The notes beneath the pieces are model-generated. The model searched no databases, had not been told where the DNA came from, and was given only the letters and a program-made list of their open reading frames with translations. A stretch of DNA of 64,000 nt from Taenia hydatigena. Lineage: Eukaryota > Platyhelminthes > Cestoda > Cyclophyllidea > Taeniidae. The stretch's first letter is position 1, and each line of letters opens with the position of its first letter. The DNA is taken from NCBI GenBank assembly GCA_036345935.2, contig JADWOT020000005.1:18702369-18766368 (forward strand). Reading direction: 5' to 3'. The position numbers and the translations under genes were made by a program. Positions 1 through 13,200 of this stretch are shown here, one piece after another.

Positions 1-504
1 AACTACCTTGTCAAAATAATGCCTGTTGTCTGTTATGAAAATTGTTTTATGAGATCAGCAAGACCTATTGATTTATAGTTCTGGTCCTTAGATTAACTGG
101 GATTTAAATTGAGGATTGCAGTTAGGATCTCAGTCATAATTTTTGCTATAACAAAAACACGTATTCTCTGCTTTGGTTCTGACTTTTAACCCTATTATGC
201 CAATCATAAGTATTTGCTATTCCTACGAGAGGTTCACTAAATTCTGCCAATTTTTAGCGTCGAGGAAATCTTTATGCATCTTGGTTTTTTAAATACATCT
301 TTAGGGCACTGCTTAGATTTAATACGGTTTATGCTTTGTAACCGAGACTACTTTGGGTGTTTTACTTAATATACCTAGACTATCTTTACTTCCTCATGTC
401 TCACACTACTCCTTTTACTTTATAAGTCTGTTTTAAGTTTTTACTTCTTTTTAACCTGTGCATGGACCTATTTGATGATAACTTTATCCGTTGCCGACTT
501 TTAG
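1..504. other. Noncoding DNA, probably intron of the KLHL18 gene
   Basis: AT-rich sequence without a convincing reading frame. It ends in a pyrimidine-rich stretch and TTTTAG at 499-504, which serves as the splice acceptor for the BACK-domain exon starting at 505. No BTB-like coding sequence was seen here, so the exons for the start of the protein are inferred to lie left of the window. Confidence 0.6.
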
Positions 505-1262
505 ACTGACCCTGGAGAACTTGTTACAAGTTCGTAGTTTTGCATCCAGCTTTCTTTGCTCAAATCTCGTCTCTGCTTGCGACCGCATTATTCATGAGAA
601 CTTTGAACATCTAATCACATTGCCCGCCTTCTTTGCTGCCCTTACTGGGCCTGAGTTTTGCAAGCTTCTCGAGAGCGACGATCTGCAAGTGAGCAACGAG
701 GAGCGCGTCTTCCACTCCATCATCGCTTGGTGTGAGCACCAATCCTCTCCCCCTTTCAGTGCCGATAGTCCTAAATTGAGTCGTTCGCTTCAATCCCTTC
801 AAAATACAACTACCTCCGACATCATTACCACCGGCGGTCTCATGTCCCTCTCACTTTCTGCTACATCTTCCGCTCCTCCTCCATCTCCACCCTCATCGAG
901 GCTCACGTATCTCCCTGATCTTCTTGCTCGTGTCCGTCTGCCCCTCCTCTCTGCTCAGTTCATCCGCGACGTTGTCTCTAAGAATCCTCACGTCCGAGCG
1001 GATATGGCGTGTCGAGATTTGTTGGACGAGGCGCGCGATCTCCTCCTCATGCCCGAGTCTCTCTCTACCTCTACGTGCTCTTTTGTGTGTCGTCCGCGCC
1101 GCGGACAGGAGGTGGCTGGAATTATCTATGCAGTGGGAGGATACTCTGCTGAGGGAGATTGCCAGAGCATTGTGGAGGCGTATAATCCGCTGGTGGATAG
1201 GTGGGAGGTGGTGGAGAGTATGTCCACGGAAAGGAGTCGCATTGCCGTGGTTGCGTTGAAAG
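505..1262 (+). CDS. KLHL18: KLHL18 exon: BACK domain and first Kelch blade
   Basis: Opens after TTTTAG with the last base of a split codon and closes at AAAG|gtaagt. The BACK part holds FFAALTGPEFCKLLESDDL and the NEERVFHSIIAWC helix. A Ser/Thr/Pro-rich insert at about 745-900 separates that helix from the LPDLLARVRLPLL segment that follows directly in vertebrate KLHL18. Blade 1 starts at IIYAVGGYSAEGD and ends at RSRIAVVALKG. Confidence 0.88.
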
Positions 1263-4200
1263 GTAAGTCTCAAACGTCATAACTTTTGCGTAAAGAAATT
1301 ATTTTTTGTCAACAGTTTTACAGACTTCTGCTCTTTTTTTCCCGGAATTCGTTTTGAAGTCTGAGATTTGGAAGCTAATGTTTAGTAGATCCTTTTTTGA
1401 TTCAAGTTGAAACATAGCCTAAATAATTGCTTGACTATTTTGTTCAATATTTGCTTGAAATTCCCTAGCTTTAGACTGTATATACCTCAACTTTTTATAT
1501 GATACTCCATTTGATCGATTTCTCTCTAAGTTCGTTTTAGCTTAGTTTCAGTTTCTCTTGAATGTTTATGCACTCCATATTTCCTTAGAGGTTGAGGAGT
1601 GGCAAACAAGTTGTAAGTTGTGGAATTAGTGATCCGATGAACATATAAGACGTCAGCATTAACCCTCTTACTGAAGATGCGTCTCAGGCTGACATACGAT
1701 ATTGGACTGACTGGATAACTAGCAAACCACTGTACTTCGCCAGTCTTACAAATTTATTTCCGACCCGGCCGTAAAGCATAAATGGTTAATTTACCGTTAC
1801 CTCAAACGAGTAACTTTCGCCGCCAGGGTTTCTGAGGGAATTTTGGGCGTCACGTACGTGTGGTACTGACGGTGAATGCATCAAGGTGGATGAGCTCAGC
1901 TCCACCATCCTTTCGATCGTTTTTTTTCAGGCTGTCTGTATGCTATCGGTGGGCTGGATGGCAGTTCACGTTTGAACACCGTGGAGAAGTTTGATCCGAA
2001 GACAGGCGTCTGGCAAAGAGTGGCCTCTATGAACTACCGACGAAGTGCCCTCGGCGCTGCCGTCCTTAATGGTCGAATCTATGTTTGTGGTGGCTACGAC
2101 GGGATATCTTCGCTTCGCACCTGTGAAGTCTACAACCCAGAGCAAAATCGGTTCGTCTTTGGACGATTTGGACGAATGAATGAAAAAGTCGAATTTAATT
2201 GAAGCCTTTGATCAGACAACTAACCTCTATTGCTTCATACACCCTGTGCGTTTACCATGGGAGAAGTTTAAGTCCAAATGGGTAAATAATTGTGGGCGTG
2301 GATTATCACGCTATTGCGTTATGCTCACCATTCTAATTTAAGTCCTCACTTTGTGCGCAATTTCACCACAAGCCGGTTGTGTCGATAAGACGTCAAGGAT
2401 CATGTAAGGTTTTCCTGAAATTTCGCATGAATGTCTGGTATCCTGCGGGCTGTGAGCGCACTATAGCCTGACGACCGTGGCTATGGTTGTTAATGACGTA
2501 AAGATATTCAGTAAAATGTTTATACCGTTCTAATGCCTTATTGTTCCATGTTATCCCTGAGGTCCTCTGTGGGAACGAATAGCTGCAGGATTCAGGCATT
2601 TGTTTGCAGCATACTTCGTTACTCACCACCGCCTACCGTCCTGGTTAGCAATATCTGGATCAGAGTGGCTCACGACGGTCGTTAGCAATAAGATATAAAT
2701 GCCACTTGCTACTGCATGTGGCACTCCTACGATCGCAGCCCTCTTCTCCGCAAAACAAAGTCCTGATGCGATTTTATCGCTCTTTATTCTTGCGCGATGT
2801 GTACGGCGACATCACTCCTCGTAAAGCCATCAGATTTTCTTGATAACCAATACTGTCAAAATTTCACTGCCTATTCTTAATTTTGAACTCATCTATCGCG
2901 ACCCATTATTAGTATTTAGGCACACATTTTGGATTGTACTTACTATTTTTCGTCCATTTCTGGAATTCGAAGTGTCGATTTTCCCGGTTCTTGAAGCTCC
3001 GATCGGACACATGCCTTAAAACCCTCTGCAAAGGCTGATGTATTCTTTAAGGGGCCCATTAAAGATGCATGGAAGGCCTGAGAGAATTAAATGTGGTAAA
3101 GTGAAAAGACTCGGGTACTAATTTAAAAACGAAGTAAATAGCATTTGTTCACACATGGGGTTACTTTGATTACGTTTCTTACACATGAGTTAGCTGACAC
3201 TGAATTGTAGCTTAAGTTGTCATACTTCAAGTAATCCAGCATTTAATTGATTTTTTGTCTATGCTTTGTATACTCCAATAATTTTTGGAGATGATGTTTT
3301 AAAAATCAACTTAAACTTAAACCTATGGGAGAATTTGAGAATGAACCTGCCATCAAGTCTTGTCTTCAGCTATTTCGTTCGTTTAATGCGCTTTCTGCTT
3401 GGGTTTAGGGGTTCTGTTATCGTTCGAATATATTGCCGATAATACTAAAATAGAACAAGTATTTCCAAATAGAGAATATTTTGCATCGACTTTATTATCC
3501 ATAAACTTAACGAACTCTTTCTAACATAATCCGGTGCCAAAATTTGTCGTTAGTTGATAAAGGGAGTATGTCACACATTTGTGACGCAATGACTCAGACA
3601 AGTTCGCCGAAGCTTCATGGGCATTTGACGCTGATGACGCGTTAATGCTATGTCAAGTTACTGTAAAATTTTGTTAGATTCTCAGCTTAAGTTTTTTTGT
3701 TCTTCGTTTTAAGACGAAATTTCGCATAGTGTTTGCCAGTAGCAAACCAAGGACTTGAGATTTAAATTGATCATCATAAATAGGATTGGATGAAATCAAA
3801 ATTCTATGCTATGGTTTAACCAGGTTTTGTATTTAGCACTTAGTCGGACTTGGGCTCCAGAGTCCCTTCCACCTTATTTTAGAGACATATTCAAAGCGGA
3901 AATGTTGCATTGTTATTTTAAGGAATCCCGAGCATACGGATAAATGACTACAGGTTATGAGGTTTTATTTTTTTTTGCGTTTCTTCGATGCTGTACACTC
4001 ATTGAATGTTTGTGGTAGTAATAGTTGGCCATCCTCTCATCCCTTTGGCATAGCGATTAGATGTGGGCGGTTGTCTGGAGATGATAGGATTCGAATCGAA
4101 ACAACAGTTCTACATCTACTACAGGGAAATTTTAAAAACACATTTTCATTTTCTTCCGTGTCCAATCACTGGTCAATTTTTTTCGAAAGCATTTCTTATT

Positions 4201-7200
4201 ATCGTCTTAAAATACTTTATTGTTTTATATCGAGTGAAAATTCCACTTCGTGCATAAAAGTTTATGAGATGATCGCCTATGAGTTATAAAGCTTGACAAG
4301 CCGAAAAAATGCGCAATGTTATTTACTGGTTCTATCTTACAAGGCCAGGAGCATGATTATTTCCACTGGGAAACTGTGTTGTGTTTATGCGCATAACATA
4401 AAATCTGTGAAGTTGTTAAGATGAATATAGGCATCTACAGTGCTGTTGGGGTGAACAGTTTATCAAAAATGCTTCTTCTTGAATGTGAAGATGGACCTTA
4501 AGTCTGGGACATAGATGGCAAGGCGCCCGAATTTCAGGCGACTGTAAAACCAGCGCAATGCAACGTAAGAATGAGACGAGTATCCGTGCATTGGGGTGTG
4601 GGACAGTAAGAAATGAATTTATTAACGTGTTCATTACCAGTATTAGATGTAAGCAAAGTCCTCCTTTTCTCGCCTCAGTCCGCATGTCACGAGCATTTTG
4701 CATCCACTCCATCATTTTATGACGAATGAGATAGAACGAAAATACACTTTCATTTTCTATGCGGTAGTAGCTGGAGCAGTCAACCCAGCCTTAGAAATGT
4801 TGTTGTCTTGATGTCGAATTTGATGAGCCGGAAGGCTACAGACTGTTATGCTTGAGGGAAAATTTTACGCGGCTGTAGTAATATTTAGATTTTATCCTTA
4901 AATTGCTTTTTGACTTTAAGTTGCAAATGCTTTCACCCAACTGTTTGTTGCTTTCAAAAGCATTCTTACGCAATATTTAATCCTCATCTTCAAAAAGTAG
5001 CTTGCAGTTCTTTTGAGTGTCTTGTATGAAATCTATCCAACTGTACGTTTGCTTTCATTACCCTTCCCAAAATAAATAGTTGCTGTTAGTATTTGAGGCA
5101 AGGAAGGCTTGTACTTTTTTGGAGCTTCACTTCTGACAAGATAAATGTACATGCATTGTTGTTTTTATTTTGCAATGGTACAATAATCGCCACCTTTTTA
5201 ACAACAATCGCCCATATTTTGAGTGTAGCTGCCCAGGCGTCCGTGCTTGTGCTGGCCCTAGGATCTTCACGCATTAGTTTTGATCGATGTGAATTCCTGT
5301 TTTCTAGATTTTGGTAATCACTATGAAGGCTCTTACTCTCATTGCATCGGTGAGGGCATTTTCAAACATTTCATGTTACTAACGGCTGGCTCAGCGAGAG
5401 AGGAAAAGGCAGAATATAATTCTTCATTGGGCTTAAGCTCCGACGAAAGCAGCGGTTTACCCCCTTCCTCCCTCCCCCAACACCCCGAATATAGCGAGAC
5501 ACTTTCCATTCCAACTTCACGATTATCCTCAGACGAGGGTGACAAAATTTGCATTCAAATGCAGACCTACCAGATGACAACGGTTTTAAGACAGGCTTAG
5601 GTATAACATCACAAATCCCTCCCATTTTGCCATTTCCAATGAAAAGGTGCAGTTGGTGATATTCCTTTACATTCTAGTGGTGGGTATTTTATATCATTCG
5701 TTAAAATTTGGCTGCATTCTCTCATCATAACTATCAGGTCCGTGCTCATCCAATTTATTCGTTAAGCAATTATGTCCATGTAGGCAAAATAAAGATGACT
5801 ATTCGAAACCGATAAAATATTTCTCTATCCTCCTTTTGTAAAGGTGTATACATTCTTGGTTCTCCTATTTGTTTGTACATCGTTGAAGTTTGCATAGCTT
5901 TGAAATGTCGTCACCAGTGAGGCATTTGCCCTGAAAGGACCTTTGAAATAAACAAAAATCCAAGATCCCTACCCGTGCAATTTTGCATCGTGTTTTGGAC
6001 ACTTCATAAGGTGACTTCCAGCAACCAAATGGGAGCAATCAGCATCAATCCGATCTCATTATTCGCTCTTCTTGGCTACAAAATTTTAAAGGATGTCAAG
6101 ATAGCTGGAAATCATGCCTCATTTGAATTGGGAAATCATTGTATCACAGTATATTTTTAATTCTCAATCTAGTCTAGTAGATTGATAGATTGTTTTGAAT
6201 GAAAGCTTGTATTCACTACCTTCTTCTGTTTTTATTACTTTAGAATTTGATGCTCCGAAAATGCTTGATGTGTTGATCAAAAATGATCCCTCAGTTTTAT
6301 CTTTACTTCCCGTTGTAAAAATTCTAATCAATTCCTTTTATCGGATTCGTCTAACTTCTTAAGTGGATCGTTATAGTTTTGAAAATTTTATGAGTAGCCA
6401 CTCTTCTTTAGTGGAAGAGACAAGTTGTATGCGATTAGCAAAGGATTCCGGATCCGGAATTTCACCTAGGGTACCAAATGATGTCCATGGGTTTCCTGTA
6501 TCTGGTCTGGAGTATCAACCACCTTGTGCTCAAAAGGTCCAGAAGTAGATGCTCTTCACCAGGAAGAATGCCATATGGCTCTAAAACATTTTTATGTTTG
6601 TTTCATCAAACTGAACTGGGTTTCTTTCATCTGGGATTGTTAGTTTAAATTTCAACTCTTTCCTCCTTTTATCTTGTTCAATAGGTAGGTGAATGCGAAC
6701 TTGATTTTCATTTCTGAACTCTCTAACTCACTCGGACGGTAGATGTTTCTATACTTCAAAACCTAGACTTTGACGCAAGGAATATATTGAGAGATCATTA
6801 AATTCGCGGCTTTACATCTTCTAGATGGCAAGTGATCCCTAGTATGACGGAATGTCGTTCTGCTGGTGGTGTGGTGGCCCTTGAAGACGGTCGTCTCTTC
6901 GCCATCGGAGGTCACAGCGGTCTGCCGATCTTCGCCTCAGTGGAGTGTTATCACCGTCGCGGCCACCAAATGCCTCAGGCCTCCGCCATTTCCGCCCCCG
7001 CTACCACTCCCTTTAACCCTGGCAGTCGTCGGGTTTGGTGCCAAGTGGCTCCTATGCTCCATCGTCGCTGTCGCCACGGCGTCGCCGTCCTTCGTGGGCG
7101 CATATTTGCTGCAGGTGGTTATAATGGATGTCACTTTTTACGTTCTGTGGAGGTTTACGATCCCGCTTCCATTACAACCACCGGTATCGGCAGTGGAGAG

Positions 7201-10200
7201 CCTGGATTGGGTCAATGGACTGAGGTTGCTTCTTTGGCGACGCCGAGGTCACGGGTCGCTTTGGCGGCTTCTGGTGGACGGCTCTATGCCATTGGTGAGT
7301 CATCATTGTGGAGAAGTACGACTAGTGTAGTACAAGGGGATTGTAAGGTAAAACTTTTAATCATTTGGTCTTGCTTGAACATTTTCCAATCTTGTAACAT
7401 CTGAATCTTATTCTGGGAAATCCATAAGACGCATTAATCTGGATGTAACTTCATGACAAGATGAAATCAGGGCAGAAGCAGAGTGATGTGCGTGATGCGA
7501 ATCCAGTGATTTGGCTAGTTAGTGTTCTGCATCGAGCAATTTTCATCTGCCAATCGTAGCTCTGTGTAGCTATGTGCGGCTCGTCCGTCCTTATCACATT
7601 GCCTCCAACTTGATTGTGCATTGTAATTAAACTATTACTCTCATATTCAGGGACAAGTGAGAAGCGCATTTTCCTCACAATTCAGCGAATAATATAGGTA
7701 GTTCCATGACACTCCTAAAAGCACTCTGTTTTAGCCTAACTTCAGTCATCACTGACCACAGCACAGAAGCCCAAGTTTTAGTGATAGTCAAAAGTCTTCC
7801 CGATGCCTCCTCCGTGGACGCAGTCACATGCGTTCAGGTAATCAACTACCGGCGGTTTTCGAGATGAATGTAACCACTTTCTTTGCGGTCGTTTTACTTT
7901 CACCAACCGAAATTCCATAACAGAGGACAGTGAGTCCCAATGATCATAAAATTGTTTTCCGCTTTGTCTTGTAAAATGCGCCGTTAGATGAGGGCTGTTT
8001 ACTTACTGACTCATGTTGAAAAGTGGCCATTGTGCTTCAACGCTAATTAAGCAATCAATCAATCAATCACTACCGTGTTCCACACTTCCAGGGTCCTACT
8101 TCAGCCTAAACAATTATGCGATTCGCTTGACGCGATCCACTGCAACTCGATGGTGTACGAGAACAACTGAGAAACAGCCAATATTGGTGATGCACAGTCA
8201 CTGCGAATTTGGCCCTTTTCTTCGTTTTGTATGCTGACGCAAGACCTCATAGCGTGCAACTTCTCTGTAATAAAATTTGCGCTTAAGTCAAGGCACTAAA
8301 GGGGAAAGGGAGGGATGAAAGACGATACTGGCTCATTCCTGCCGTCATCCTCCTCGTCTGTGTACCTCTAAAGATACTTGTCCAAGTAACTGTCGCTTTT
8401 AATTGACATTTCCGTCAGGCATTCCACTGAAATTTTGCCCCATTTAACCGCCTCATCCCCTTTAAGTGAAGTGTCCTAGAACAATTGGTCCTTGATTTTA
8501 ACATGCGTCGATTTTTTTATTTATACATGCTTATGAGTGTCAATTGCGGAAGAACATCGTGATTTGTGTTAGGGAAGAATTATTTTAATAAATTGGCACT
8601 TTACGTTGGCAGCCCTTGATTGTTGGCATTCATAAATTTTGTTTTGTTACCGTCGATTTGGCATTGGATCTGATCAGAGGCGCAAGTTAGACAAACAAGT
8701 TTGTTTGTTTTCTGCGATAAAAGTTCAATAGGAGTAGAAAATCCTTCGCGTCCTTTTGTTTAGTCACCATTACGATCCGAGATCTATACACTCCCCTCAG
8801 CGAAATAAAAAAAATTGCAGTAACTTCTCCCATTCACTTCTGTTCCTATCTGTTTCGCATTTGTTTCCCAAGCGTTAATTGTATTTTCTGTGCTATCATG
8901 AGGTGTTCTTATGCTGATACCAAGAAAATGAACTTTGAGGCGGTATTATTGGGGGAATACGGAGGAACTGGAGGAGAAGAGTAGGAATAAGTAGTGCCGC
9001 TTTCTCCCTCGCTTCAAAAAATGCACGAACATCGTCTGTAATCGTAAAATCATTTTTGTCGTTGTTAGTAGTATTGGGCCATCGCCTCTACAGTTTGTGA
9101 CTTTTTTCACGAGCTCTCACCTCCTAGATTAATTTTGGAGAACTCGCGAAATGTACATGCCATTGTTTTCGATTACTAACTTCGTTTTTTGGACAACTCC
9201 ATCAGTTCTCAACAGTAGTAGACTATTTGACTAGCAATATCGCGTTGAATAAATCCAGCTTTAGTTGATTACTTGAGAATTTTTGTTATGACTTTCGTTA
9301 TGATTAAACCATGTGAGACTGGTGGTATTTATTCATGAACTAAAATCATCAAATGTTGTCACCTCAAATTGTTAACATTATTGCGTTATTCGAGAAGAGG
9401 CATCAAGGCTTGTAGACTGGCCCATTGGTTTAATGGATACCGCTTCTGCGTGAATAGCGAGGTACTAATAGTTAGAAGGCATGTCCTTATGGTATAAGAT
9501 GGATCATTGATAAATTTTTTCCAATATCGCTGAAGACACCCTCGTTACTAGGTTGATTACTGCATCTGAATAGGCCAACGGTAGAGTTATTAAGTCTTCC
9601 GCCTCAGTTCTCTCTTATCTCCATCTCTTTGAGCCATCATGTTTGTATGCTGAACACAATAAGGCAATAAATCACATGTTGAACTATCAAGTCCACATGG
9701 GGAGATTGGAGGAAAAAAATTTCCGTTTGCTCTTTTCTTACTACCCTTACTTCCCATTTGCCATTCAGCTTTCATCTTTTTCCTCTCTGTCGAGGGTACT
9801 GAATCACCTCTGCCAATCCTCTTGGTGTTTGCGAAGCCTTCGGCACCTGTTTCCAAATAAACGTTTTTTTCCCATATTAAATCATTTAGCTACTTTTTCT
9901 ACCTCCCAGTTAGCCATGGGAAACAATGGTTTTAATCGGCCTAGCAGACACAAGCAGGCTTCAAGTTCTCATTCACTGAACTAAACCTAATGATTAGACG
10001 CAAAAAAATGGGCTTCTTTGCGTTAATAACGCGCACACAACCTCTTGCTAGCCCTCGCTTTCTCTCCTCTGGTATCCATTGTTGTTGTTTCTCACTTCTG
10101 CTGGAGAGGTAGGAGTCTTTTTGTTTACGATTCCCATTTTTTCCCAAACCAAGTGCTCGTTTGCATATATTTCAGGAAATTAACCTCCATCTAATCCTAT

Positions 10201-13200
10201 ACCTCGTTCCGCCTTCTACCACTTCTAATGCATGCCTGGATTATCTTCAACCCCGTATTTCGTTTCAGTTGGGAAGTCGAAGCGCATAAGCATAGTACAT
10301 CCAAGTAGAATATGAAAAAGATTTCGATTGCTTAAATTTGAATGCGAAAATGGAATGTGTGCATCACCTAACTTTCCTTATAAGTGATTCGGTGAAACTG
10401 TTTCCGTTTTCTCAAATTTTACCTCATATTGTCGCTGATATGGATTTATTGCGTCATGATCCACTTTCACAACAAGAATAATTTTGGAAACTAACTTCTA
10501 CTTAAATGTAACCTCGATCCGGATTGCGGAAGATTTTGATGACAAACGCGTACGCAAAGATGTATTGCACGACGGTCGGTAACCACTGCCTTAACTTGGT
10601 GATCTGACTTATTTAAAACACACATTCGCAGAAAAAATTGTGCATCATTTTGTGAACTTTGGTGCAAAGCAGAATTGTTTGTTTAGGCATTGAGCCTTAC
10701 GCTACTCATTTCATTTGTTAACTACTTTGAGCCAATCGATTCTTTTTGCCTAAAAGCCATGATAGGCGCTAACTTGCTGTTGGTTAATCTTATTGAGAGG
10801 TCGGTACAACCTAAATCTACTACTTCCTGAACAGCATGGGAAAATGCAATCTGATGCGAGTCGTGTTTCATAAGGTTAGGCTTTTGATTTGCTCGATTCA
10901 AAATGTCTAACCATTTCGATGCTAACAATTGAATTTCCATCGTGGCTACTGATTTTACTAGATAGGTTGTTTGCACACTTAGGTATGGGTGTCCCATGAG
11001 CGTCAAATCTCTTATGTATATTCTGCTCCTTTTTTCAAACATCCCAAATTTGCTTGCTGATCACGATGGGGAGTCGAATCTCTTCACATTATCAATAGAC
11101 GAATTCGGTCCATAAAGCATGAGTAAGATGGTTCTAACTACTTATCATTACCAGAAATATGTCTGCTTCTTACGCAGTCTGTGCATTTTTTGATCATAGG
11201 TCAGATGTGGGCAGGATATATTATGGGTCATTTGTCATTCAAGTGGTAATTGCGATAAGGAACTGGATAATTGTATCAAACTTGCCATTTGATCAAACAT
11301 TGTTTAAATTAATTTGAAAAATGGTTGATCATGGTTTTTGAGTTGCTTCGGTGATTTTTACCCAATCAGCTAAACAAAGTGAAATAGTTTCGCGATAATG
11401 AACAGAATATTTGGTGAATACGGTAAAACCTTTAATTCTTAATCAGGCATTTATATGCCGCCAAATTCCATTGATGAAGTCATTTAACAATTTTTCCTTC
11501 CCATAGGAGGATTTGACGGTGAGCAAAATCTTAGCTCCGTTGAGTGTTTTCAACGCTGCGAGATTTCCTCCGCTCGCAGTCACTACCTTCGCCGTTGTCA
11601 GCGCATTCGTCTCACCGAAGATGAGGACGGAGATGATGATGGAAGAGTATCCGTAGTTGTGGTCGAAGAGAATGCAGATGAGGCGGAAGGGACGCGTAAC
11701 GAACATCATTCCATCGCAGTTACTCCTTCCACTTCCCACACCATCCTATCCCCTTTGGATCTTAACCAGCACAACCCCCACCATCACAGCCAACGTTGTC
11801 GGGGGCGGAGTAGTAGTCTTCGCGATCGTCAGCCTCCACATTGCAAGTCGAGGGACGATGAGGATCTGGAGGAGTGGCTAGAAGAGGGTCCGCGTAGCCT
11901 CTTGGTACCGCGTATCGGGATGCCCTTCCAGACAGAACTGACTCCAGTTACTGCTCCTTCGGAAACCGCCGCCGTTACTAACAGTGATGAAGGTTCCATG
12001 GATTTACCGACCGTCACAACTGAAGTAAGTTATGAATTCGAAATAGCTTTATTTAGAGCTTAGAGAGGAGTGAGGACTGGACACCTAGTAGTCGAATCTC
12101 GGGAAAATAGAAAGGCCTATGCAATAACCAACGAACGCTATAAGCAAGTTTTTATCCCGCAGCCTCTTTTAGAGCTGTTAGTGGCTAGCTGCTTTCCTCC
12201 ATAATTTCCATAGGATGATGAAATTATCAAAATTACGTCCCTCTCTAATAGCGGAATTCTTCATTGTTGCAAAATCTTTCTAATTTAATCGATTCTTAAG
12301 GAGGTGTCTGAATTTGTTAAGGTTACATCTATAAGCAACAATTAGATATCGTACCACTAGTCGAATGTGAATTCTGTCTTTTGATCGTTTTGCTTTTCAC
12401 AAAAATGAGCTGCTTCGAAAAGTACAATCCTCTTTAGCAATGTCTTCCTGTGCAAGTTTTCTGTTAATGCAAGTATAGTTGTCACCATTTAATTGGCTGA
12501 GTCCAAATGGACCATGGAAGGGTTTTTTTCACGTTTCGATCACCAAGTAAATTAAGGGAATTCGCAAATGTAAGGCTAATTAAATTGCCTCAGCTATCTT
12601 CAAAGGGAAATTTGGGAAATGGGATTTGCCTTCTCCTAGATTATTAATTTGGGTAATTTTGCTTAAATCCGTTTGTTAATGTGATTTATCATTAATCCAA
12701 ATGACCAGTTAATTTTTCAAGATTTTCAACCTCTTGTCGAGTCGAGAGGTTTTACACTAATGAATTCACCAACCAAAAGAGGTGTTTGTGATAGCGCACT
12801 TTTTGCGATGAAATTGCTTCATTCATGATTCTGAAATTCGTGCGCAATGACTTTATGATCAATGTGGATGTTTGTCTTCAAGACAATCAGCACGCCCACA
12901 GCCTTTTGCTAGCAGGTTTGCCTACATAATGTGAAGACACTGAATCTGAGCGAGTGGAAGTTGTTCTCATTTTTAAATGTTCAATTGAGCGAAACTTAAG
13001 GGCAATTGTACACGTTAGTCGAGTTTATTAGAATCATTCTGTTATCCCTTTCTTCATCCACACTTGAATGGCTGAAAACAGCTTCTCGTATTCCATTTAC
13101 ATTTATGCCATTTGCAAATTTTATTTGTTCTTGATAAATGTGACTCGCTACAACCTTTTTGCCAAAATAAATACGTTATGTGGAGTGTTTTTTAGTTATG

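Noticed and set aside
4050..4100. A-box/B-box-like pair (TAGCGATTAGA ... GATTCGAATC)
   Set aside because: The spacing is too short for a tRNA and there is no stem pairing; the B-box similarity alone is too weak.
6866..7330. 154-codon plus-strand frame in another phase
   Set aside because: Shadow of the Kelch exon, whose own frame has Kelch repeats and matching splice phases.
9420..9480. GGTTTAATGGATACC resembling the D-arm of an arginine tRNA
   Set aside because: No B-box or acceptor-stem partner follows, so it is probably chance.
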